DNA of 51,322 nt from Acetivibrio alkalicellulosi (GTDB taxonomy: Bacteria; Bacillota; Clostridia; Acetivibrionales; Acetivibrionaceae): positions 3,091,009-3,142,330 of the forward strand of contig VLTH01000002.1 in NCBI GenBank assembly GCA_008125075.1. The letters are read 5' to 3'. A program made the translations under genes and the position numbers. Numbering within the stretch: the stretch's first letter is position 1; each line of letters begins with the position of its first letter. The notes under the pieces were generated by a model. It did not search any database. It had not been told where the DNA came from and saw only the letters and a program-made list of their open reading frames with translations. Below, piece by piece: positions 9,974 to 18,024 of this stretch.

Positions 9974-10591
9974 TCATTCCTTTATAAGTATTACTCTTGC
10001 TGGGGCACCATCAGCATTTATAATATTAATGGGAAGAGCATACATCATATAGTCTCCCTCTTCTATTTCTTTTAACCTCAAACCCTCTATAATAATTGCA
10101 CCGCTATTAATAATTGTGTTATGAGTTGGATGACCTACCTGCCCCCTTTCAATTCCTAAAGCATCAATTCCCACTCCTTTTACATTTAAACCTGCTAAAT
10201 ATTTAGCACCGCTTTTTTCAAGAAAAACAAAATCACTTCCAAAATCTTCAGTATATGAATTATCTGTCTTTAAAAGTACAAAGCTTTCATTTTTAATATC
10301 TTTAATTTTAAGGTCATCTTCTGTTATCATTTTTAACCCTGTCATATCTAGCACCCTGCATTTTGTAATAAGTCTTTCAATATTTATCTTTTCTATTGAA
10401 TCACCATCTTTAAACACATGCAAAGGTGCATCAATATGGGTTCCTGTATGAAGATTCATAATTATTTCAGATTCATTAACTCCATCTTTATCATAACTCT
10501 TCACCCTATTTAAAGAAGGTCTTTTAGACTCTATATTTTTATATACCGCCATATTTTTGTGAATTGCCATTGAAACATCATATATTATCAT
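9974..10591 (-). CDS. Cyclase / kynurenine formamidase-like metal hydrolase
   Basis: Protein of 205 aa of the cyclase (PF04199-type) family of metal-dependent amide or ester hydrolases. The signature HTGTHIDAPLHVF (HxGTHxDxPxH) is intact, followed by the conserved GVGIDALGIERG and HPTHNTI region. Family members hydrolyse N-formylkynurenine or isatin, and many have unknown substrates. The start has an AGAGGTGA site. It lies 11 bases after zwf in an operon that lacks a recognisable 6-phosphogluconolactonase, so lactone opening is a testable guess, not a known activity. Confidence 0.85.
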   Translation of the reverse strand: MIIYDVSMAIHKNMAVYKNIESKRPSLNRVKSYDKDGVNESEIIMNLHTGTHIDAPLHVFKDGDSIEKINIERLITKCRVLDMTGLKMITEDDLKIKDIKNESFVLLKTDNSYTEDFGSDFVFLEKSGAKYLAGLNVKGVGIDALGIERGQVGHPTHNTIINSGAIIIEGLRLKEIEEGDYMMYALPINIINADGAPARVILIKE

Positions 10592-10602
10592 TTTATCACC
10601 TC

Positions 10603-12078
10603 TTATAATTTATCCCTGTCCCACCATATACGTCCTTCTCTTTTTAAAAGCTCAGTTGCCTTAGAAGGTCCATTTGAGCCCGAGGCATAATTTGGATATT
10701 TCTCTATAACCCCTTCAAAAGAATCTCGAATACTTTTTTCAAAACTCCAAGAATACTCTAACTCATCCCATCTAGTAAAAATGGCGGAATTATTTCTTAT
10801 TGCCTCTAAAATAATCCTTTCATAAGCCTCAGGTGAATTATAGTCAATTCTACAGGACTGACAATAATCCATTTTAACTGGTTCTATAATATCACTTCCA
10901 GGTCTTTTAGCATTTATCTGAAAAAACAAACCTTCTTCAGGTTGAACTCTTATGACCAAAAGATCTGGCTTTGAATTCTTTAAACTACTGTAAAAGTTTA
11001 TACCAGGAAGCCTCTTAAACTGTATAATTATTTCTGTACCTTTACGATCAAGCCTTTTGCCAGCTTTAATGTAAAAGGGTACTCCTGCCCATCTGAAATT
11101 ATCAACATTTATTTTAAGGGCAATAAAAGTATCTGTATTTGAACCTTTATCTACCCGCTCTTCTTCTCTATAGGCTAATACTTCCTCCCCATTTACAATA
11201 CCTCTATCATACTGACCTCTAACAATGTTTTCCATTGCACTTTTTTTATCAAATGGTCTTAGAGCATTTAAAACCTTAACTTTTTCGTTTCTTATAGATT
11301 CAGGTTCTAAATTTACAGGTGGCTCCATAGCTACAAGTGCAAGCATTTGAAGTATGTGATTTTGAAGCATATCTTTTATAATACCCGTATTGTCATAATA
11401 TGCCCCTCTACTTTCCACACCTATAGTTTCAGTAGATATGATCTGAATATTATCTATATAATTTTGATTCCATAAAGGCTCAAAAATAGAGTTTCCAAAT
11501 CTTATAGAAAGAATATTTTGAATCATGTCCTTTCCAAGATAGTGATCTACTCTAAATATCTTTTTTTCCGGGATTATTTTTGTTATATCTTCATTTAGTT
11601 TTCTTGCACTCTCAAGGCTATAGCCAAAAGGTTTTTCAATCATAATTCTCTGAAAACCTGTTTTTCTCTCAATAAGCTTGTGTTCTTTTAGTCTTCTGAT
11701 AATACTTTCAAAGAACTCAGGAGCTACTGCCAGATAAAAAATTCTGTTTTCATAAAAGCTTAAAATATTGGCTAATTTATCATAACCATTGTCTTCATCA
11801 ATAAAATCAAACTTACAATAGACAATTTTTTCACTAAATAATTCCCATTCATCATTTTTTGCATTACATCTTGAATAAGTTTTTACACACTCTAATAATT
11901 CCTTTTTATAATCATTAAGGTCTTTATCTCTTCTTCCTACCAATACAACAGAAAATTTATCAGAAAGCCTTTCTTCTTTCATCAAAGAAAATAAAGCAGG
12001 AATAAGTTTTCTTTTGGTTAAATCACCTGTGCCACCAAAGACAACAAAAGCAAATTCATTATTGGGTATATTCTCCAT
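10603..12078 (-). CDS. zwf: Glucose-6-phosphate 1-dehydrogenase
   Basis: Full-length (491 aa) enzyme of the first oxidative pentose-phosphate step, glucose-6-phosphate to 6-phosphoglucono-lactone. It has the N-terminal nucleotide-binding motif FGGTGDLTKRKLIPALF, the substrate/active-site motif FRVDHYLGKDMIQN and the conserved IEKPFGYSLESA. The second ATG (12078) is chosen because it lies 6 bases after GAGGG; the first ATG (12084) directly abuts it. It starts 12 bases after the gnd stop codon, so the two are co-transcribed. Confidence 0.96.
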   Translation of the reverse strand: MENIPNNEFAFVVFGGTGDLTKRKLIPALFSLMKEERLSDKFSVVLVGRRDKDLNDYKKELLECVKTYSRCNAKNDEWELFSEKIVYCKFDFIDEDNGYDKLANILSFYENRIFYLAVAPEFFESIIRRLKEHKLIERKTGFQRIMIEKPFGYSLESARKLNEDITKIIPEKKIFRVDHYLGKDMIQNILSIRFGNSIFEPLWNQNYIDNIQIISTETIGVESRGAYYDNTGIIKDMLQNHILQMLALVAMEPPVNLEPESIRNEKVKVLNALRPFDKKSAMENIVRGQYDRGIVNGEEVLAYREEERVDKGSNTDTFIALKINVDNFRWAGVPFYIKAGKRLDRKGTEIIIQFKRLPGINFYSSLKNSKPDLLVIRVQPEEGLFFQINAKRPGSDIIEPVKMDYCQSCRIDYNSPEAYERIILEAIRNNSAIFTRWDELEYSWSFEKSIRDSFEGVIEKYPNYASGSNGPSKATELLKREGRIWWDRDKL

Positions 12079-12090
12079 ATGCATCCCTCA

Positions 12091-12990
12091 CTATTCTTTT
12101 TTAGTCACTCCATGGCCTCCAAACTCATTTCTTAAGCCTGCAACAATTTTATTAGAAAAAGAATCTTCATTTTCAGAACTAAATCTTGTAAATTGAGAAA
12201 GAGCTGTAACCGGTGTAGAAATACCCATATCTAGTGCCTCATGCAATGCCCATATACACTCTCCCGACGACTTAATTTTACCTTTAATAGATCCTAATGA
12301 AGGATCTTTAAGAAGGAGTTGTTCTGTTAATTCCATAAGCCAGCTTCTGATGACAGAACCATGATTCCACACTCTTGATATATCAACTAAATCCAACTCA
12401 AAAGGTGACTTTTTTAGCATTTCGAAACCTTCTCCAATTGCCTGCATCATTCCGTATTCAATGGCATTATGAATCATTTTAACGTAGTGACCAGAGCCAG
12501 TTTTTCCTGTGTGAATATAACCCTTATCAACAGAAATGTCTCTTAATATGGGTTCTATATATTTAAAAACTTCATCATCTGCGCCAATCATTGTGCAAAC
12601 ACCATTTCTTGCACCATCCATACCACCACTTGTTCCTATATCTACAAGGTGTATATCTTTTTTTTGCAATAATTGAGCCCTTTTTAAAGTATCTTTATAA
12701 TGAGAATTGCCACCATCTAAAACTATATCTTCTTTATCTAAAACATCATAGAGTAAATCTATTGTTTCATCCACAGGATTTCCTGCAGGCACCATAATCC
12801 ATATGACTCTTTTTTGAGGTAATAAACTGACAAGTTCTTTTATATTAGAAACTCCTTTTATTCCCTCTTCTTCAATTTTTTTAACTAAGTCCAGAGACTT
12901 ATCAAATGCAATGACTTCATGTCCTTTATCTTTCATATTTAATGCAAGATTATAGCCCATTTTCCCAATTCCAATCAAGCCAACTTTCAT
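12091..12990 (-). CDS. gnd: 6-phosphogluconate dehydrogenase, decarboxylating, short form
   Basis: Converts 6-phosphogluconate to ribulose-5-phosphate and CO2. At 299 aa it is the short form of the family (YqeC-like), not the about 470-residue long form. The Rossmann motif GLIGIGKMGYNLALNM is at the N-terminus, followed by IGTSGGMDGARNG and the catalytic-lysine region GSGHYVKMIHNAIEYGMMQA. The start at 12990 has a GGAGG site 10 bases away; the longer frame to 13080 is probably 5' leader. First gene of the operon and downstream of a candidate promoter. Cofactor preference cannot be read reliably. Confidence 0.93.
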   Translation of the reverse strand: MKVGLIGIGKMGYNLALNMKDKGHEVIAFDKSLDLVKKIEEEGIKGVSNIKELVSLLPQKRVIWIMVPAGNPVDETIDLLYDVLDKEDIVLDGGNSHYKDTLKRAQLLQKKDIHLVDIGTSGGMDGARNGVCTMIGADDEVFKYIEPILRDISVDKGYIHTGKTGSGHYVKMIHNAIEYGMMQAIGEGFEMLKKSPFELDLVDISRVWNHGSVIRSWLMELTEQLLLKDPSLGSIKGKIKSSGECIWALHEALDMGISTPVTALSQFTRFSSENEDSFSNKIVAGLRNEFGGHGVTKKE

Positions 12991-13052
12991 TAACCTGACA
13001 CCTCCAATTATAATTATTAATCTACTTACCCGTTTTATTTCCAAATGAAACA

Positions 13053-13080
13053 ATATTAATAAATATACTATTCTTCTCAA
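13053..13080 (-). promoter_or_regulatory. Candidate promoter of the gnd-zwf-tkt operon
   Basis: Minus-strand TTGAGA (13080-13075), a 16-base spacer and TAATAT (13058-13053), about 60 bases before the gnd ATG. The -35 box abuts the hairpin at 13079-13107, which could serve as an operator or as a terminator for upstream transcription. Confidence 0.5.
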
Positions 13081-13107
13081 AAAGTTTGCTTTTTTAGCAA
13101 ACTTTTT
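13079..13107. terminator. Hairpin with A/T flanks between gnd and ubiA-like gene
   Basis: Perfect 11-bp inverted repeat AAAAAGTTTGC / GCAAACTTTTT with a 7-base loop, in the divergent intergenic region. The symmetric A- and T-runs look like a bidirectional terminator, but no gene converges on it, so a regulatory site is equally possible. Confidence 0.45.
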
Positions 13108-13129
13108 GAAGATATGGTTTCTCTGTTTG

Positions 13130-13171
13130 TCGCAGCGGAACTTACTACTTTTATTGCAGCTTCCGCTGCGA
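13130..13171. repeat. GC-rich inverted repeat in divergent promoter region
   Basis: TCGCAGCGGAA (13130-13140) and its perfect inverse TTCCGCTGCGA (13161-13171) are separated by 20 bases. It is GC-rich in very AT-rich DNA. Possible operator or remnant of a small repeat; no known riboswitch fold was recognised. Confidence 0.4.
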
Positions 13172-13293
13172 TATGAAGTAAAATATGCAACTATAAAAAT
13201 ATAATTGTTTTTGCTATATTATATGTTGGTATTAAAATAAAATATTAAGTACTTTGTGGTGCACCCAATAATTTGAAAGCGAGATTGAATAAT

Positions 13294-14196
13294 ATGTCAA
13301 AAATTTTACCCTGGATAAAAGCTTCTAGATTGACTGCACAAGGATTTGTTTTCCCAAGCATTTTATTAGGACAAGCAATAGCATATTACCAGAAACAAGA
13401 ATTTGACCTTACAGTTTTTATTTTAATACATACTTATGGGTTGTTTATGCATTTTTTCATTGTTTATGCAAATGACTATGCTGACTATGATACAGATAAA
13501 CTAAATAAGGCTTTTACTATTTTTTCAGGAGGGTCAAGAGTTCTTGTTGAAGGTGCTTTAACTAAAAAAAATCTTCTCTATGGTTCTATACTTATGTCAT
13601 CACTATGTATTTTTATAGGTATAATATTTTGGGTGATTCTTTCTAATCCTTTAATTTTATTTTTAATACTGATTGGTTTGTTTTTGCTTTATGCTTATAG
13701 TTTTAAACCTTTTATTGTATCCTACAGGGGTTTTGGTGAAGTGTTGCAGATGTTAGGAGTAGGAATTATATTGCCCCTTATTGGCTTTAGTTCTCAAAAT
13801 GGCAGTTTCGAAACTTTCCCATGGCAGCTTCTATTTCTGACATTGCCTTCACAACTTGCCATGGCTATATCCACTTCATTGCCCGATCAGCCATCCGATT
13901 TAATAAGTTCAAAAAAAACTACTGCTGTTATACTTGGACAGAAAAAAGCTCAAGTTATTATGGTTTTATTTTACTCATTATCTTTATTTTTATTTATTTT
14001 TACTCAAAGTAGTCTTTACTTAAACACTTGGGGCATATCTATATTAGCTTTATTAACTTTTTTAATAATTCTTCAAGTGTTTTTTTCAATAAATAAAAAT
14101 ACTAAACCTGGCACAAAAAAATTGACACTTTTAGTTTTCTTGTCTATATTAACAAATACTTCATTTATTTTGGGTTTAACATACTTATTGATCTAG
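13294..14196 (+). CDS. UbiA-family membrane prenyltransferase
   Basis: Membrane protein of 300 aa with about eight or nine hydrophobic helices. The first aspartate-rich motif is NDYADYDTD, and the second is in the segment DQPSDLISSKKT. These chelate Mg-diphosphate in UbiA/MenA enzymes that attach a polyprenyl chain to an aromatic acceptor. The GGSRVLVEGAL stretch is typical of the MenA side of the family. The ATG at 13294 is preferred over a TTG at 13273, though neither has a strong ribosome binding site. No men genes are nearby. With the ABC1/UbiB-type gene at 16670 it suggests a lipid-quinone or other prenyl-lipid role; the acceptor is unknown. Confidence 0.85.
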   Translation: MSKILPWIKASRLTAQGFVFPSILLGQAIAYYQKQEFDLTVFILIHTYGLFMHFFIVYANDYADYDTDKLNKAFTIFSGGSRVLVEGALTKKNLLYGSILMSSLCIFIGIIFWVILSNPLILFLILIGLFLLYAYSFKPFIVSYRGFGEVLQMLGVGIILPLIGFSSQNGSFETFPWQLLFLTLPSQLAMAISTSLPDQPSDLISSKKTTAVILGQKKAQVIMVLFYSLSLFLFIFTQSSLYLNTWGISILALLTFLIILQVFFSINKNTKPGTKKLTLLVFLSILTNTSFILGLTYLLI

Positions 14197-14322
14197 AAAA
14201 AGAATACACCTTCCTTAAAATTTATTCAATTCAAGAACCGGCAGACTGTGCTAAAATAGCAAACTCTACCAAGCTCTTTTTTTAAAACTGTTACGTCACT
14301 AAATCGAATTTAATTACAATAA

Positions 14323-14520
14323 ATGCCAACTATGTATTTTCTGGATATTGAAAAAGAGGATAACGTACTGACATTAAACAACTTAACTGTAGATATTAAG
14401 TACATATGCCCACAAGATCCACAAGGAGCTCTTGAGTCAATTCATTTGAAGGAATTCAAACTCAATTTCTTTGAAAATAATGATTTAGAGCCTGTTGTAA
14501 CCTTTTCTTATAATATATAA
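14323..14520 (+). CDS. Small hypothetical protein
   Basis: Frame of 65 codons with fairly balanced composition (ILTLNNLTVDIKYICPQDPQ lies in or near its middle), ending just before a clear terminator. It lacks a ribosome binding site, so it may be the 3' remnant of a longer gene. No family recognised. Confidence 0.3.
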   Translation: MPTMYFLDIEKEDNVLTLNNLTVDIKYICPQDPQGALESIHLKEFKLNFFENNDLEPVVTFSYNI

Positions 14521-14550
14521 ATTATACTTTTGAAATATACTAAAAAAGAC

Positions 14551-14605
14551 ATATCCCTCAAGTTGTTTATTTTTTAGTATACAACTTGAGGGTATATTTA
14601 TTATC
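14551..14605 (+). terminator. Rho-independent terminator
   Basis: CCCTCAAGTTGT (14555-14566) pairs perfectly with ACAACTTGAGGG (14581-14592), and outer A/T pairs extend the stem. A T-rich tract follows on the plus strand. It probably ends transcription from the prenyltransferase gene. Confidence 0.7.
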
Positions 14606-14616
14606 TTTCTTTTTCC

Positions 14617-14700
14617 TTAGAGCCATTTAGACTTTTCATTTATCCAGCCCTTTTTCGAGGCTGCTTTTATCATTGAATACTCACCACTTAGTTTTTTGAC
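14617..14700 (-). pseudogene. hemB C-terminal remnant (porphobilinogen synthase)
   Basis: Minus-strand reading gives LSGEYSMIKAASKKGWINEK followed by SKWL and a stop. This matches the C-terminal motif of 5-aminolevulinate dehydratase (VSGEYxMIKAAxxxGWIDE), which precedes the end of the enzyme. Residues just upstream (KCNEENWNVKK) do not fit the family and no start exists, so only about 24 codons survive. Evidence that a haem/tetrapyrrole gene was once next to the prenyltransferase region, or that a fragment was carried in. Confidence 0.5.
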
Positions 14701-14763
14701 ATTCCAATTTTCCTCATTACATTTTACGACTTTGTATTAACTTTAGACGTATAATTATATACC

Positions 14764-14925
14764 TCGTTAAAGCCCAAACAATTGAAACCATGTGACAAAA
14801 TTTATAGCTCCCTCAGTTGTATAGCCTTCCCCATGCTTCTTACTTTTAATCTTCATCCAATTTCAATAAATGGTGTAAATTTCATCTTGATTTATTTTTT
14901 CCCAATGAAATCCTATGTAGCAAAA
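14764..14925 (-). pseudogene. Possible acetyltransferase (GNAT) remnant
   Basis: Minus-strand reading gives YIGFHWEKINQDEIYTIY, an in-frame TGA, then NWMKIKSKKHGEGYTTEGAI and NFVTWFQ before a TAA. HGEGYTTEGA resembles motif A of GNAT acetyltransferases (GxGxxTE/A). With an internal stop and no ends it is a remnant at best. Confidence 0.3.
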
Positions 14926-15188
14926 AGGCTGGAAAAAAACAAACTTTTTTAGAGGAATTAAATACAATCACTATCAATTTTACATCAACTTCAAGTTTAT
15001 AATCAAACCTTTTGGGTAAATGTATATTACTTCTATTCTTAAAATATCTATTCATAATAAAGGATATACGCCTACCATTATAGAATAAAAATTATGTCTA
15101 ATAATTTGTATGTTTGTCAAATAACAATAAGTGGTTATGGATACCATTTTTGAAAAATATAAATGTATACTGTGAGGAGTTGGTTTGA
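14926..15188. other. Intergenic leader of the desaturase gene
   Basis: AT-rich, no gene recognised. The 3' end holds the GAGGAG ribosome binding site (15174-15179) for the TTG start at 15189. Confidence 0.5.
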
Positions 15189-16667
15189 TTGAGTAAAAAA
15201 ATTATAATTGTAGGAGCAGGGCCTGGGGGATTAACTTCTGGTATGCTTTTATCACACAAAGGCTATGATGTTCACATTTTTGAAAAGAAAAACTATATAG
15301 GTGGTAGAAATGGTCGTATTCAATTAGGCGAGTTTTCATTTGATATAGGCCCTACATTTTTGATGCTACCTGAAATATTAGAAGAGGTTTTCCAAAAGTC
15401 AGATAGAAAGTTAGAAGATTATCTAGATTTAAAAGAAATCGAACCTCTTTACAGACTTAGATTTCATGGTAAACAAGATTTTTATCCTTCTAGGGATAAA
15501 AAGTATATGCATGAGCAAATAAAAAGCTTGTTTCCTGGGGATGAAGATTCGTATGAACAATTTTTAAAAAAAGAAAGCATTAAGTTTAATGCAATTATAG
15601 ATTGTCTTAAAGTCCCTTATGGCAAAATTATAAACATGGCAAGACCTCAACTACTAAAAGCAATGCCCAGCTTAAACCTTGGTAAAAGCCTATATGATAG
15701 ATTATCTGATTATTTTAAACACGAAGAGCTCCGTATTGCTATGACCTTTCAATCAAAGTACCTTGGAATGTCTCCTTGGCAGTGTCCAGCTGCTTTCACT
15801 ATACTATCATATATAGAACACAGCAGAGGAATTTTTCATCCTATTGGAGGTCTTAACAAAATTTCTGAGGCTATGGGGAAAGTAATTGAAGAAAATGGTG
15901 GAAAAATATATTTTTCCACTGCTGTGAAAGAATTGATTGTGGATAATAAAACTGCAAAAGGAATAGTACTTGAAAATGGAGAAACGATCTATGCTGACCA
16001 TGTAATAATTAATGCAGATTTTGCCCATGCTATGACTAATATTGTTAAGAAAGAACATCGTAAAAAGTATACTGATGAGGATTTAGACAGGCGGGATTAT
16101 TCATGTTCTACTTTTATGCTTTATCTTGGACTAAATAAAAAATTTGATATCCCTCATCATAATATAATTTTTGCTAATGACTATAATCAAAACGTAACTG
16201 AAATTGCAGAGAAAAAGATTTTATCAAAAGATCCTTCTATTTATATTCAAAATCCTTCTATAATAGACCATACTTTAGCACCAAGTGATAAATCAGCCCT
16301 TTATATACTTGTTCCTGTAGCAAATAATTCAAGTAACATCGACTGGGATAAGGAAAAAGATGATTTTAGAAATCTTATATTTGACAAAATAGAAGAAAAA
16401 ACAGAACTTAAAAATCTTAGAGATAATATTGAAGTAGAAAAAATAATTACACCAAAGGATTGGGAAAGTGAATACCATGTTTATAAAGGTGCCACTTTTA
16501 ATTTAAGTCACAAATTATTTCAGATGCTTTACTTTAGACCTCATAATCAATTTGAAGAGTTTAAAAACTGTTATCTGGTAGGAGGTGGAACACACCCTGG
16601 CAGTGGACTTCCTACAATTTATGAATCCGGGCGAATATCAGCTAATTTGATAATGGGATTGAGGTAG
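15189..16667 (+). CDS. Phytoene desaturase-like FAD amine oxidoreductase
   Basis: Protein of 492 aa of the CrtI/CrtN/CrtP family. The N-terminal FAD motif IIIVGAGPGGLTSGMLLSHKGY is followed by GGRNG and FDIGPTFLMLP, as in carotenoid desaturases, and the C-terminal FAD-binding segment is VGGGTHPGSGLPTIYESGR. Such enzymes remove or add hydrogens on polyprenyl chains, including carotenoids, diapocarotenoids and related isoprenoids. The start is TTG with GAGGAG 9 bases upstream. It sits 2 bases before the ABC1-kinase gene, so the two are one transcript. No phytoene synthase is in the window, so the substrate is unknown. Confidence 0.88.
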   Translation: MSKKIIIVGAGPGGLTSGMLLSHKGYDVHIFEKKNYIGGRNGRIQLGEFSFDIGPTFLMLPEILEEVFQKSDRKLEDYLDLKEIEPLYRLRFHGKQDFYPSRDKKYMHEQIKSLFPGDEDSYEQFLKKESIKFNAIIDCLKVPYGKIINMARPQLLKAMPSLNLGKSLYDRLSDYFKHEELRIAMTFQSKYLGMSPWQCPAAFTILSYIEHSRGIFHPIGGLNKISEAMGKVIEENGGKIYFSTAVKELIVDNKTAKGIVLENGETIYADHVIINADFAHAMTNIVKKEHRKKYTDEDLDRRDYSCSTFMLYLGLNKKFDIPHHNIIFANDYNQNVTEIAEKKILSKDPSIYIQNPSIIDHTLAPSDKSALYILVPVANNSSNIDWDKEKDDFRNLIFDKIEEKTELKNLRDNIEVEKIITPKDWESEYHVYKGATFNLSHKLFQMLYFRPHNQFEEFKNCYLVGGGTHPGSGLPTIYESGRISANLIMGLR

Positions 16668-16669
16668 AC

Positions 16670-17881
16670 ATGAATATATTTAGTTTTTTAGATTTGATAA
16701 TAGAAATTTTTTATAAAAAGCAGACTAACATAGATAAAATACAAAAAAAGGGGCTTCTAGCTGTAAAAATTGCACAGACCTTTGCTCTTAGAATAGATTT
16801 TTTGGATGAGCAAAAATGTTACCAGCTATCTAAGCTTTTTAACCATGTTGAAAAAATTCCATCTGAGCAAGTGGATAGTCTTTTAGAAAAATATGTAGAC
16901 AAGAACTGGATGGATTCTTTTGATGTTTTTCAAAAAGAAGCTTTTGCCAGTGCATCTATAGGACAGGTTCATCGTGGAAAATTAAAAAACAGTGAAGATG
17001 TTGCTGTAAAAATCATAAAAAAAGATTTCAAGACACAATTTGAAAAGGATGTTACAAGTGTACTTAAACTTTTTAGATTAATAATTAAATTTTATCCCAA
17101 ACTTTCTAAAGTAGCAGACCCAATTGGTATATTAAATAATATAAGACAATTTACTTTAGATGAATTAGACTTAAATAATGAATTTGAAAATAGAAATTTA
17201 TTGTATAGCATTTATGAAAAATATAAAGATAAAGTAGACCTATCTAAGCTCAAGTTTATAAATATAAAAAAAGAACTTACCAATAATAATGTTATGGTTT
17301 CAGAATTTATTGAAGGTCATACCTTTGATAAACTTTTAGCAGAAGGTAAACTTCCCTACGATATGATACTTGAACTATTTCATATCCATGGCTTTTTTAT
17401 ATTTGGAGTGGGAACATTTCATGGGGATATTCATCCAGGAAATATAATACTTCAAAATGATAAGATTTATTTTGTTGACTGTGGAGCAATTGGCAAAGTT
17501 AGTGACAAGCTAAGAAAAGGTTTATTTCATTTTATGGAATCATTAAGCTTATATGATTTTAAATCATGTGCATATTGGTTAAATCAAATGTCAGATGTTT
17601 TATTAAAAAATGAAAAGTATCATCTTTTTGAGGAAAAGTTAGTTAGGCTTTATGATGATTTTGAAAATGCAACTGTATCTCAGGTCAGCCTTACTAAAAG
17701 AATGATGGAAACAATAAAGATGGGAGTCAATTATGGAATGAGCTTTGAACAAGGTATGTTTCCTGTTATAAAAAGCTTAATGTATATGGATGGCATGGTT
17801 TTAAAATGTAATCCTGATGCTATATTAATGAAAGACATGAGAAGATTTATAGGCGAGTTTAAAAACTTTGTAAATATATAA
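16670..17881 (+). CDS. ABC1/UbiB-family atypical kinase
   Basis: Protein of 403 aa with the family hallmarks: a KxGQ-like segment (KIAQTFALR), the alanine-rich loop FASASIGQVHRGKL, the catalytic HGDIHPGNIIL and the metal-binding VDCGAIG. UbiB/ADCK proteins are ATPases or kinases that support lipid-quinone or prenyl-lipid synthesis, often at membranes. The KxGQ motif is changed to KIAQ, which is unusual because this motif normally blocks protein-kinase activity. No C-terminal membrane anchor is evident. Coupled to the CrtI-like gene. Confidence 0.88.
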   Translation: MNIFSFLDLIIEIFYKKQTNIDKIQKKGLLAVKIAQTFALRIDFLDEQKCYQLSKLFNHVEKIPSEQVDSLLEKYVDKNWMDSFDVFQKEAFASASIGQVHRGKLKNSEDVAVKIIKKDFKTQFEKDVTSVLKLFRLIIKFYPKLSKVADPIGILNNIRQFTLDELDLNNEFENRNLLYSIYEKYKDKVDLSKLKFINIKKELTNNNVMVSEFIEGHTFDKLLAEGKLPYDMILELFHIHGFFIFGVGTFHGDIHPGNIILQNDKIYFVDCGAIGKVSDKLRKGLFHFMESLSLYDFKSCAYWLNQMSDVLLKNEKYHLFEEKLVRLYDDFENATVSQVSLTKRMMETIKMGVNYGMSFEQGMFPVIKSLMYMDGMVLKCNPDAILMKDMRRFIGEFKNFVNI

Positions 17882-17909
17882 ATAATACATAGCTATTTAT
17901 ATAAATAGG

Positions 17910-17938
17910 TTTACTTTTTTAATCTTATAAAATATAAT
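17910..17938 (+). promoter_or_regulatory. Promoter of the scaffoldin gene
   Basis: TTTACT, a 17-base spacer and TATAAT (17933-17938), about 85 bases before the ATG at 18025. The leader holds an extra AGGAGG-like site near 17970 not followed by a start codon. Confidence 0.55.
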
Positions 17939-18024
17939 CAACATATAAGGATAGTAAATTTTAGTAGAAGGAGGTTAAATAGTATTTCAAATACAAATAA
18001 ATAACTTATGGGGGGATAATAAAA

